Source: Entelurus aequoreus (lineage: Eukaryota > Chordata > Actinopteri > Syngnathiformes > Syngnathidae). From it: a stretch of DNA of 64,000 nucleotides. Each line of letters opens with the position of its first letter. Position 1 is the stretch's first letter. Below are positions 50,336 to 61,600 of the stretch, in pieces. The position numbers and the translations under genes are program-made. A model generated the notes under the pieces. It saw only the letters and a program-made list of their open reading frames with translations, was not told the DNA's origin and searched no databases. Where the stretch lies: NCBI RefSeq assembly GCF_033978785.1, contig NC_084741.1:74091206-74155205 (forward strand), written 5' to 3'.

Positions 50336-50393
50336 GTGACAAATCTTTGCAACATTTCGGTATATTACACCTTCATCAGGCGAGATATGTCAC
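50336..50393 (-). ncRNA. hammerhead ribozyme candidate 1
   Basis: On the minus strand: outer stem I GUGACA/UGUCAC, inner GC/GC separated by an internal loop, core CUGAUGA, stem II GGUGU-AAU-AUACC, core GAA, stem III AUGU, then U at the cleavage position. One extra A stands between the core and stem II, and stem III needs a wobble pair, so this is an imperfect fit. It lies directly upstream of the minus-strand frame at 49184-50326. Confidence 0.55.
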
Positions 50394-50821
50394 AGAAAAT
50401 AGTATAAAAGAAAAAGTTCAAGAAGCTTACTCACTACTTACTTACTTTCGTCGATCGCTTGGGGCTTCTGAAAAAACTTTTTCTAAGGCAGGTAGAGACA
50501 ACAGAGCTGGCCTGCAGCCGATTGGTCAAGCAGGAGACATGCATTGTGGGTAATGTAGTCTAAAGACACTCAATGGAAAAAACCCAGTTGCTAAAATGCC
50601 CCGTCTGTATTTTGCTAGTGCCACTTGGTGGATAAAACCAGTTACTACAGTGCACTGCATGTCCATCTAAATAGAACTGCCAAATCAACAAATAATGACT
50701 AAAATATAATATAAATCACCTTAAATTATGCTCTATCCCCATGGAATATAGAAAGACATAATTAGGTGGCAGAGAACTTCCTCCCTCCATACATCCTTAT
50801 GACCCAACATTATTTATAACC
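50394..50821. other. no gene seen
   Basis: Unassigned DNA between a hammerhead candidate and telomeric repeats. Confidence 0.5.
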
Positions 50822-50990
50822 TTAGGGTTAGGGTTAGGGTTAGGGTTAGGGTTAGGGTTAGGGTTAGGTTTAGGAGGATGAAAAAGGGGGAAAAGGATGC
50901 ACTGTCCTGCTACAGGGTTAGGGTTAGGGTTAGGTTTATGGTAAGGATTTAGGGTTAGGGTTAGGGTTGTGGTAAGGGTTAGGGTTAGGT
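50822..50990. repeat. interstitial telomeric repeats 2
   Basis: About eight TTAGGG units at 50822-50871, then a spacer with GCACTGTCCTGCTACAGG, then further degenerate units to 50990. Confidence 0.93.
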
Positions 50991-51528
<538 letters not shown>

Positions 51529-51530
<2 letters not shown>

Positions 51531-51615
51531 TTAGGGTTAGGGTTAGGGTTAGGGTTAGGGTTAGGGTTAGGGTTAGGTTGTAGAGGGTTATAGTTAGGGT
51601 TAGGGTTAGGGTTAG
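51529..51615. repeat. interstitial telomeric repeats 3
   Basis: About eight perfect GGGTTA units, then GTAGAGGGTTATAG and more units. Confidence 0.94.
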
Positions 51616-51635
51616 GGGAATGGGACAGGAATTAG

Positions 51636-51722
51636 GATGGCACGGTCCAATCAACAACCCGCCAGAGTGACGCCCCCACCAGACGCACCCCCCCCAAGGA
51701 CCCCGAACGGCAACCGCCGAGT
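51636..51722. repeat. duplicated block, third degraded copy
   Basis: CACGGTCCAATCAAC and CACCAGACGCACCCCCCCC match the start of copies A and B but are shortened. Confidence 0.6.
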
Positions 51723-51751
51723 GTGGCGTCAACACAGTCAAGTTCTAAAAA

Positions 51752-51795
51752 TCACACTACGTACGTTTCGGCCTATATGGCCTCATCAAGTGTGA
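51752..51795 (-). ncRNA. hammerhead ribozyme candidate 2
   Basis: On the minus strand: stem I UCACAC/GUGUGA (6 bp), core UUGAUGA, stem II GGCC-AUAUA-GGCC, core GAA, self-complementary stem III ACGUACGU, A at the cleavage position. The first core base is U where the consensus has C (position 3), which should lower or abolish activity. Confidence 0.6.
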
Positions 51796-52007
51796 AACTT
51801 TAAAAACTTTGGCTTCATTACTTCTCCTAGATCAGTTGTCCCCTCAACTGCTGGAGGTAAAATGAGCGGCGAATGCAAAAAGAGGTTTTAAAGGAGCTAG
51901 CAGGGGACGTGGCTTATGCCCTCAGCTGCAATGAATCGCTCCGAGTGTTTGCAGGTGGCGATTGCTCACAGCTGCAATGATCACAGGCGGATTGGAGGCA
52001 CAGGCAA
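51796..52007. other. no gene seen
   Basis: Unassigned DNA; nothing is recognised. Confidence 0.4.
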
Positions 52008-52065
52008 GTTAGGTTGTAGAGGGTTAGGGTTAGGTGTTGGGGGGTTAGGATTAGGGTTTGGGGGA
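52008..52065. repeat. interstitial telomeric repeat 4
   Basis: Degenerate TTAGGG with GGTGTTGGGGGG and GTTAGGATTAGGG, followed by a GGGGGAGGGGCAAGGATG stretch that recurs at 52589. Confidence 0.8.
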
Positions 52066-52200
52066 GGGGCAAGGATGCTCTGTCCTGCTACAGCCCGCGC
52101 CGGTAACGTCCACCTCCAACGGTAGACCCTCAGGGCACCCTGCAAGAAAGAAATCACAACAAGCATTAGATGTGATGTCAAACACATGTTGGACCTGATT

Positions 52201-52240
52201 CCAGCGACGCGTTTCGGCCCTCTAGGCCTCCTCAGGCTGG
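52201..52240 (-). ncRNA. hammerhead ribozyme candidate 3 (best fit)
   Basis: On the minus strand: stem I CCAGC/GCUGG (5 bp, perfect), core CUGAGGA (CUGANGA), stem II GGCC-UAGAG-GGCC, core GAA, self-complementary stem III ACGCGU, C at the cleavage position, cut predicted after GUC. All conserved core positions that I can place are present. A very short palindromic stem III is as reported for hammerheads of Penelope-like elements and retrozymes, which may act as dimers. Confidence 0.7.
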
Positions 52241-52559
52241 CTGTGGCTTCTCCATGATTTCTCTACAGCGTGATGTGCTCGCATCGAGCGCTGTGAGGGA
52301 GATGTGCCTGTCTCAGGAATGGAGGAGGTTTTGAGCAGGAAGGGGGCGGGGCTGACACCCTCCACATCAAGGCAAGAAGATATTTGCCTTGATCTCCCTC
52401 AAACTCCAATTTACAATGTGTTTAGAAACAAGTCTTTCAAGTTTATGACTTGCTGCCCCCATCACACCTGCAGCAAGAGGATAACTCACCCACAAGGCAC
52501 CCGTCCGGTCCACCAAGGAGGCAAAACACCTGCGCACGGGCTGGCGGCACTGGCCAAGT
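52241..52559. other. no gene seen
   Basis: The 101-codon plus frame at 52304-52609 matches nothing I recognise. Confidence 0.4.
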
Positions 52560-52605
52560 TAGGTGTTGGGGGGTTAGGATTAGGGTTTGGGGGAGGGGCA
52601 AAGAT
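52560..52605. repeat. interstitial telomeric repeat 5
   Basis: GTTAGGTGTTGGGGGGTTAG followed by a G-rich stretch, nearly the same as 52020-52065. It joins directly to the large satellite. Confidence 0.75.
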
Positions 52606-55600
52606 TTAGGACTTAGAAAAAAATCCAAGAATTTTTATTTTTTTTCCCGTTTTTTTTCTAAGTGTCTGATCGAGAGAAGGTAAAAAGAGGTGATTTTTAG
52701 CCTCTCTCGATTTTGTACTTAGAAAAAATCCAAGAATTTTTTTTTTTTTTTTTCCGTTTTTTTTCTAAGTGTCTGATCGAGAGAAGGTAAAAAGAGGTGA
52801 TTTTTAGCCTCTCTCGATTTTGTACTTAGAAAAAATCCAAGAAATTTTTATTTTTTTTTCAGTTTTTTTTCTAAGTGTCTGATCGAGAGAAGGTAAAAAG
52901 AGGTGATTTTCAGCCTCTCTCGATTTTGTACTTAGAAAAAATCCAAGAATTTTTTTTTTTTTTCCCGTTTTTTTTCTAAGTGTCTGATCGAGAGAAGGTA
53001 AAAAGAGGTGATTTTTAGCCTCTCTCGATTTTGTACTAAGAAAAAATCCAAGAATTTTTTTTTTTTCCGTTTTTTTTCTAAGTGTCTGATCGAGAGAAGG
53101 TAAAAAGAGGTGATTTTCAGCCTCTCTCGATTTTGTACTTAGAAAAAATCCAAATTTTTTTTTTTTTTCCGTTTTTTTTCTAAGTGTCTGATCGAGAGAA
53201 GGTAAAAAGAGGTGATTTTTAGCCTCTCTCGATTTTGTACTTAGAAAAAATCCAAGAAATTTTATTTTTTTTTCAGTTTTTTTTCTAAGTGTCTGATCGA
53301 GAGAAGGTAAAAAGAGGTGATTTTTAGCCTCTCTCGATTTTGTACTTAGAAAAAATCCAAGAATTTTTTTTTTTTTTTCCGTTTTTTTTTCTAAGTGTCT
53401 GATCGAGAGAAGGTAAAAAGAGGTGATTTTTAGCCTCTCTCGATTTTGTACTTAGAAAAAATCCAAGAAATTTTTATTTTTTTTCCGTTTTTTTTCTAAG
53501 TGTCTGATCGAGAGAAGGTAAAACGAGGTGATTTTCAGCCTCTCTCGATTTTGTACTTAGAAAAAATCTAAGAATTTTTATTTTTTTTCCGTTTTTTTTT
53601 CTAAGTGTCTGATCGAGAGAAGGTAAAACGAGGTGATTTTCAGCCTCTCTCGATTTTGTACTCAGAAAAAATCAAAGAATTTTTTTTTTTTTTCCCGTTT
53701 TTTTTCTAAGTGTCTGATCGAGAGAAGGTAAAAAGAGGTGATTTTTAGCCTCTCTCGATTTTGTACTAAGAAAAAATCCAAGAACTATTTTTTTTTCCCG
53801 TTTTTTTTCTAAGTGTCTGATCGAGAGAAGGTAAAAAGAGGTGATTTTCAGCCTCTCTCGATTTTGTACTTAGAAAAAATCCAAAATTTTTTTTTTTTTC
53901 CGTTTTTTTTTCTAAGTGTCTGATCGAAAGAAGGTAAAAAGAGTTGATTTTTAGCCTCTCTCGATTTTGTACTTAGAAAAAATCCAAATTTTTTTTTTTT
54001 TTTTTCCTTTTTTTTCTAAGTGTCTGATCGAGAGAAGGTAAAAAGAGGTGATTTTTAGCCTCTCTCGATTTTGTACTTAGAAAAAATCCAAGACATTTTT
54101 TTTTTTTTTTCCGTTTTTTTTCTAAGTGTCTGATCGAGAGAAGGTAAAAAGAGGTGATTTTTAGCCTCTCTCGATTTTGTACTTAGAAAAAATACAATAA
54201 TTTATTTATTTTTTTCCGTTTTTTTCCCAAGTGTCTGATCGAGAGAAGGTCAAAAGAGGTGATTTTTAGCCTCTCTCGATTTTGTACTTAGAAAAAATCC
54301 AAGACATTTTTTTTTTTCCGTTTTTTTTTTCTAAGTGTCTGATCGAGAGAAGGTAAAAAGAGGTGATTTTTAGCCTCTCTCGATTTTGTACTTAGAAAAA
54401 GTCCAATAATTTATTTATTTTTTTCCGTTTTTTTCCCAAGTGTCTGATCGAGAGAAGGTAAAAAGAGGTGATTTTTAACCTCTCTTGATTTTGTACTTAG
54501 AAAAAATCCAAGAATTTTATTTTTTTTTCCCGTTTTTTTTCTAAGTGTCTGATCGAGAGAAGGTAAAAAGAGGTGATTTTTAGCCTCTCTCGATTTTGTA
54601 CTTAGAAAAAATCCAATAATTTATTTATTTTTTTCCGTTTTTTTCCCAAGTGTCTGATCGAGAGAAGGTAAAAAGAGGTGATTTTCAGCCTCTCTCGATT
54701 TTGTACTTAGAAAAAATCCAAGAATTTTTTTTTTTTTTCAGTTTTTTTTCTAAGTGTCTGATCAAGAGAAGGTAAAAAGAGGTGATTTTTAGCCTCTCTC
54801 GATTTTGTACTTAGAAAAAATCCAAGAATTTTTATTTTGTTTCCCGTTTTTTTTCTAAGTGTCTGATCGAGAGAAGGTAAAAAGAGGTGATTTTAAGCCT
54901 CTCTCGATTTTGTACTTAGAAAAAATCCAATATTTTTTTTTTTCCGTTTTTTTTCTAAGTGTCTGATCGAGAGAAGGTAAAAAGAGGTGATTTTTAGCCT
55001 CTCTCGATTTTGTACTTAGAAAAAATCCAAGAATTTTCATTTTGTTTCCCGTTTTTTTTCTAAGTGTCTGATCGAGAGAAGGTAAAAAGAGGTGATTTTA
55101 AGCCTCTCTCGATTTTGTACTTAGAAAAAATCCAATATTTTTTTTTTTTTCCGTTTTTTTTTCTAAGTGTCTGATCGAGAGAAGGTAAAAAGAGGTGATT
55201 TTTAGCCTCTCTCGATTTTGTACTTAGAAAAAATCCAAGAATTTTCATTTTGTTTCCCGTTTTTTTTCTAAGTGTCTGATCGAGAGAAGGTAAAAAGAGG
55301 TGATTTTTAGCCTCTCTCGATTTTGTACTTAGAAAAAATCCAATAATTTTTTTTTTTTTTTCCGTTTTTTTTCTAAGTGTCTGATCGAGAGAAGGTAAAA
55401 AGAGGTGATTTTTAGCCTCCCTCGATTTTGTACTTAGAAAAAATCCAAGACATTTTTTTTTTTTTCAGTTTTTTTTCTAAGTGTCTGATCGAGAGAAGGT
55501 AAAAAGAGGTGATTTTTAGCCTCTCTCGATTTTGTACTTAGAAAAAATCCAATAATTTTTTTTTTTTTTCTCGTTTTTTTTCTAAGTGTCTGATCGAGAG

Positions 55601-58600
55601 AAGGTAAAAAGAGGTGATTTTTAGCCTCTCTCGATTTTGTACTTAGAAAAAATCCAAGAATTTTTTTTTTTTTTTCCGTTTTTTCTCTAAGTGTCTGATC
55701 GAGAGAAGGTAAAAAGAGGTGATTTTCAGCCTCTCTCGATTTTGTACTTAGAAAAAATCCAAGAATTTTATTTTTTTTTTCCGTTTTTTTTTTAAGTGTC
55801 TGATCGAGAGAAGGTAAAAAGAGGTGATTTTTAGCCTCTCTCGATTTTGTAATTAGAAAAAATCCAATAATTTTTTTTTTTTTTTCCGTTTTTTTTCTAA
55901 GTGTCTGATCGAGAGAAGGTAAAAAGAGGTGATTTTTAGCCTCTCTCGATTTTGTACTTAGAAAAAATCCAAGACATTTTTTTTTTTTTTCCGTTTTTTT
56001 TCTAAGTGTCTGCTCGAGAAAAGGTAAAAAGAAGTGATTTTTAGCCTCTCTCGATTTTGTATACTTAGAAAAAATCCAAGAAATTTTTCTTCTTTTCCGT
56101 TTTTTTTCTAAGTGTCTGATCGAGAGAAGGTAAAAAGAGGTGATTTTTAGCCTCTCTCGATTTTGTACTTAGAAAAAATCCAAGACATTTTTTTTTTTTT
56201 TCCGTTTTTTTTCTAAGTGTCTGCTCTAGAGAAGGTAAAAAGAGGTGATTTTTAGCCTCTCTCGATTTTGTATACTTAGAAAAAATCCAAGAAATTTTTC
56301 TTTTTTTCCGTTTTTTTTCTAAGTGTCTGATCGAGAGAAGGTAAAAAGAGGTGATTTTTAGCCTCTCTCGATTTTGTACTTAGAAAAAATCCAAGAATTT
56401 TTTTTTTTTTTTCAGTTTTTTTTCTAAGTGTCTGATCAAGAGAAGGTAAAAAGAGGTGATTTTTAGCCTCTCTCGATTTTGTACTTAGAAAAAATCCAAG
56501 AATTTTTATTTTGTTTCCCGTTTTTTTTCTAAGTGTCTGATCGAGAGAAAGTAAAAAGAGGTGATTTTAATCCTCTCTCGATTTTGTACTTAGAAAAAAT
56601 CCAATATTTTTTTTTTTTCCGTTTTTTTTCTAAGTGTCTGATCGAGAGAAGGTAAAAAGAGGTGATTTTTAGCCTCTCTCGATTTTGTACTTAGAAAAAA
56701 TCCAAGAATTTTCATTTTGTTTCCCGTTTTTTTTCTAAGTGTCTGATCGAGAGAAGGTAAAAAGAGGTGATTTTTAGCCTCTCTCGATTTTGTACTTAGA
56801 AAAAATCCAATAATTTTTTTTTTTTTTTCCGTTTTTTTTCTAAGTGTCTGATCGAGAGAAGGTAAAAAGAGGTGATTTTTAGCCTCCCTCGATTTTGTAC
56901 TTAGAAAAAATCCAAGACATTTTTTTTTTTTCAGTTTTTTTTCTAAGTGTCTGATCGAGAGAAGGTAAAAAGAGGTGATTTTTAGCCTCTCTCGATTTTG
57001 TACTTAGAAAAAATCCAATAATTTTTTTTTTTTTTCCCGTTTTTTTTCTAAGTGTCTGATCGAGAGAAGGTAAAAAGAGGTGATTTTTAGCCTCTCTCGA
57101 TTTTGTACTTAGAAAAAATCCAAGAATTTTTTTTTTTTCCGTTTTTTCTCTAAGTGTCTGATCGAGAGAAGGTAAAAAGAGGTGATTTTCAGCCTCTCTC
57201 GATTTTGTACTTAGAAAAAATCCAAGAAATTTTTTTTTTTTTTCTGTTTTTTTTTTAAGTGTCTGATCGAGAGAAGGTAAAAAGAGGTGATTTTTAGCCT
57301 CTCTCGATTTTGTAATTAGAAAAAATCCAATAATTTTTTTTTTTTTTTCCGTTTTTTTTCTAAGTGTCTGATCGAGAGAAGGTAAAAAGAGGTGATTTTT
57401 AGCCTCTCTCTATTTTGTACTTAGAAAAAATCCAAGACATTTTTTTTTTTTTTCCGTTTTTTTTCTAAGTGTCTGCTCGAGAGAAGGTAAAAAGAGGTGA
57501 TTTTTAGCCTCTCTCGATTTTGTATACTTAGAAAAAATCCAAGAAATTTTTCTTTTTTTCCGTTTTTTTTCTAAGTGTCTGATCGAGAGAAGGTAAAAAG
57601 AGGTGATTTTTAGCCTCTCTCGATTTTGTACTTAGAAAAAATCCAAGACATTTTTTTTTTTTTCCGTTTTTTTTCTAAGTGTCTGATCGAGAGAAGGTAA
57701 AAAGAGGTGATTTTTAACCTCTCTTGATTTTGTACTTAGAAAAAATCCAAGAATTTTTTTTTTTTTTTCCGTTTTTTTTCTAAGTGTCTGATCGAGAGAA
57801 GGTAAAAAGAGTTGATTTTTAGCCTCTCTCGATTTTGTACTTAGAAAAAATACAATAATTTATTTATTTGTTTCCGTTTTTTTCCCAAGTGTCTGATCGA
57901 GAGAAGGTAAAAAGAGGTGATTTTCAGCCTCTCTCGATTTTGTACTTAGAAAAAATCCAAGAATTTTTTTTTTTTCCGTTTTTTTCTAAGTGTCTGATCG
58001 AGAGAAGGTAAAAAGAGGTGATTTTTAGCCTCTCTCGATTTTGTACTTAGAAAAAATCCAAGAATTTTTTATTTTTTTTTCAGTTTTTTTTCTAAGTGTC
58101 TGATCGAGAGAAGGTAAAAAGAGGTGATTTTTAGCCTCTCTCGATTTTGTACTTAGAAAAAATCCAAGAATTTTTTTTTTTTTTCCGTTTTTTTTCTAAG
58201 TGTCTGATCGAGAGAAGGTAAAAAGAGGTGATTTTTAGCCTCTCTCGATTTTGTACTTAGAAAAAATCCAAGAAATTTTTATTTTTTTTCCGTTTTTTTT
58301 CTAAGTGTCTGATCGAGAGAAGGTAAAACGAGGTGATTTTCAGCCTCTCTCGATTTTGTACTTAGAAAAAATCAAAGAATTTTTATTTTTTTTCCGTTTT
58401 TTTTCTAAGTGTCTGATCGAGAGAAGGTAAAACGAGGTGATTTTCAGCCTCTCTCGATTTTGTACTTAGAAGAAATCAAAGAATTTTTTTTTTTTTCCCG
58501 TTTTTTTTCTAAGTGTCTGATCGAGAGAAGGTAAAAAGAGGTGATTTTTAGCCTCTCTCGATTTTGTACTAAGAAAAAATCCAAGAACTATTTTTTTTCC

Positions 58601-61600
58601 CCGTTTTTTTTCTAAGTGTCTGATCGAGAGAAGGTAAAAAGAGGTGATTTTCAGCCTCTCTCGATTTTGTACTTAGAAAAAATCCAATTTTTTTTTTTTT
58701 TTCCGTTTTTTTTCTAAGTGTCTGATCGAAAGAAGGTAAAAAGAGTTGATTTTTAGCCTCTCTCGATTTTGTACTTAGAAAAAATCCAAATTTTTTAATT
58801 TTTTTTTCCTTTTTTTTCTAAGTGTCTGATCGAGAGAAGGTAAAAAGAGGTGATTTTTAGCCTCTCTCGATTTTGTACTTAGAAAAAATCCAAGACATTT
58901 TTTTTTTTTTTTCCGTTTTTTTTCTAAGTGTCTGATCGAGAGAAGGTAAAAAGAGGTGATTTTTAGCCTCTCTCGATTTTGTACTTAGAAAAAATACAAT
59001 AATTTATTTATTTTTTTCCGTTTTTTTCCCAAGTGTCTGATCGAGAGAAGGTCAAAAGAGGTGATTTTTAGCCTCTCTCGATTTTGTACTTAGAAAAAAT
59101 CCAAGACATTTTTTTTTTTCCGTTTTTTTTTTCTAAGTGTCTGATCGAGAGAAGGTAAAAAGAGGTGATTTTTAGCCTCTCTCGATTTTGTACTTAGAAA
59201 AAGTCCAATAATTTATTTATTTTTTTCCGTTTTTTTCCCAAGTGTCTGATCGAGAGAAGGTAAAAAGAGGTGATTTTCAGCCTCTCTCGATTTTGTACTT
59301 AGAAAAAATCCAAGACATTTTTTTTTTTTTCCGTTTTTTTTCTAAGTGTCTGATCGAGAGAAGGTAAAAAGAGGTGATTTTTAGCCTCTCTCGATTTTGT
59401 ACTTAGAAAAAATCCAAGACATTTTTTTTTTTTTCCGTTTTTTTTCTAAGTGTCTGATCGAGAGAAGGTAAAAAGAGGTGATTTGTAGCCTCTCTCGATT
59501 TTGTACTTAGAAAAAATCCAATAATTTATTTATTTTTTTCCGTTTTTTTCCCAAGTGTCTGATCGAGAGAAGGTAAAAAGAGGTGATTTTCAGCCTCTCT
59601 CGATTTTGTACTAAGAAAAAATCCAAGAATTTTTTTTTTTTTTCAGTTTTTTTTCTAAGTGTCTGATCAAGAGAAGGTAAAAAGAGGTGATTTTTAGCCT
59701 CTCTCGATTTTGTACTTAGAAAAAATCCAAGAATTTTTATTTTGTTTCCCGTTTTTTTTCTAAGTGTCTGATCGAGAGAAGGTAAAAAGAGGTGATTTTA
59801 AGCCTCTCTCGATTTTGTACTTAGAAAAAATCCAATATTTTTTTTTTTTTCCGTTTTTTTTCTAAGTGTCTGATCGAGAGAAGGTAAAAAGAGGTGATTT
59901 TTAGCCTCTCTCGATTTTGTACTTAGAAAAAATCCAAGAATTTTCATTTTGTTTCCCGTTTTTTTTCTAAGTGTCTGATCGAGAGAAGGTAAAAAGAGGT
60001 GATTTTTAGCCTCTCTCGATTTTGTACTTAGAAAAAATCCAATAATTTTTTTTTTTTTTTCCGTTTTTTTTCTAAGTGTCTGATCGAGAGAAGGTAAAAA
60101 GAGGTGATTTTTAGCCTCCCTCGATTTTGTACTTAGAAAAAATCCAAGACATTTTTTTTTTTTCCAGTTTTTTTTCTAAGTGTCTGATCGAGAGAAGGTA
60201 AAAAGAGGTGATTTTTAGCCTCTCTCGATTTTGTACTTAGAAAAAATCCAATAATTTTTTTTTTTTTTCCGTTTTTTCTCTAAGTGTCTGATCGAGAGAA
60301 GGTAAAAAGAGGTGATTTTCAGCCTCTCTCGATTTTGTACTTAGAAAAAATCCAAGAAATTTTTTTTTTTTTCCGTTTTTTTTTAAAGTGTCTGATCGAG
60401 AGAAGGTAAAAAGAGGTGATTTTTAGCCTCTCTCGATTTTGTAATTAGAAAAAATCCAATAATTTTTTTTTTTTTTTCCGTTTTTTTTCTAAGTGTCTGA
60501 TCGAGAGAAGGTAAAAAGAGGTGATTTTTAGCCTCTCTCGATTTTGTACTTAGAAAAAATCCAAATTTTTTATTTTTTTTTTCCGTTTTTTCTCTAAGTG
60601 TCTGATCGAGAGAAGGTAAAAAGAGGTGATTTTCATTCTCTCTCGATTTTGTACTTAGAAAAAATCCAAGAATTTTTTTTTTTTTTTCCGTTTTTTTTTA
60701 AAGTGTCTGATCGAGAGAAGGTAAAAAGAGGTGATTTTTAGCCTCTCTCGATTTTGTACTTAGAAAAAATCCAAATTTTTTTTTTTTTTTTTCAGTTTTT
60801 TTTCTAAGTGTCTGATCGAGAGAAGGTAAAAAGAGGTGATTTTTAGCCTCTCTCGATTTTGTACTTAGAAAAAATCCAAATTTTTTTTTTTTTTTTTCCG
60901 TTTTTTTTCTAAGTGTCTGATCGAGAGAAGGTAAAAAGAGGTGATTTTTAGCCTCTCTCGATTTTGTACTTAGAAAAAATCCAATACATTTTTTTTTTTT
61001 TTCCGTTTTTTTTCTAAGTGTCTGCTCGAGAGAAGGTAAAAAGAGGTGATTTTTAGCCTCTCTCGATTTTGTATACTTACAAAAAATCCAAGAAATTTTT
61101 CTTTTTTTCCGTTTTTTTTCTAAGTGTCTGATCGAGAAAAGGTAAAAAGAGGTGATTTTTAGCCTCTCTCGATTTTGTACTTAGAAAAAATCCAAGACAT
61201 TTTTTTTTTTTCCGTTTTTTTTCTAAGTGTCTGATCGAGAGAAGGTAAAAAGAGGTGATTTTTAACCTCTCTTGATTTTGTACTTAGAAAAAATCCAAGA
61301 ATTTTTTTTTTTTTTTCCGTTTTTTTTCTAAGTGTCTGATCGAGAGAAGGTAAAAAGAGTTGATTTTTAGCCTCTCTCGATTTTGTACTTAGAAAAAATA
61401 CAATAATTTATTTATTTGTTTCCGTTTTTTCCCAAGTGTCTGATCGAGAGAAGGTAAAAAGAGGTGATTTTCAGCCTCTCTCGATTTTGTACTTAGAAAA
61501 AATCCAATAATTTTTTTTTTTTTCCGTTTTTTTCTAAGTGTCTGATCGAGAGAAGGTAAAAAGAGGTGATTTTTAGCCTCTCTCGATTTTGTACTTAGAA

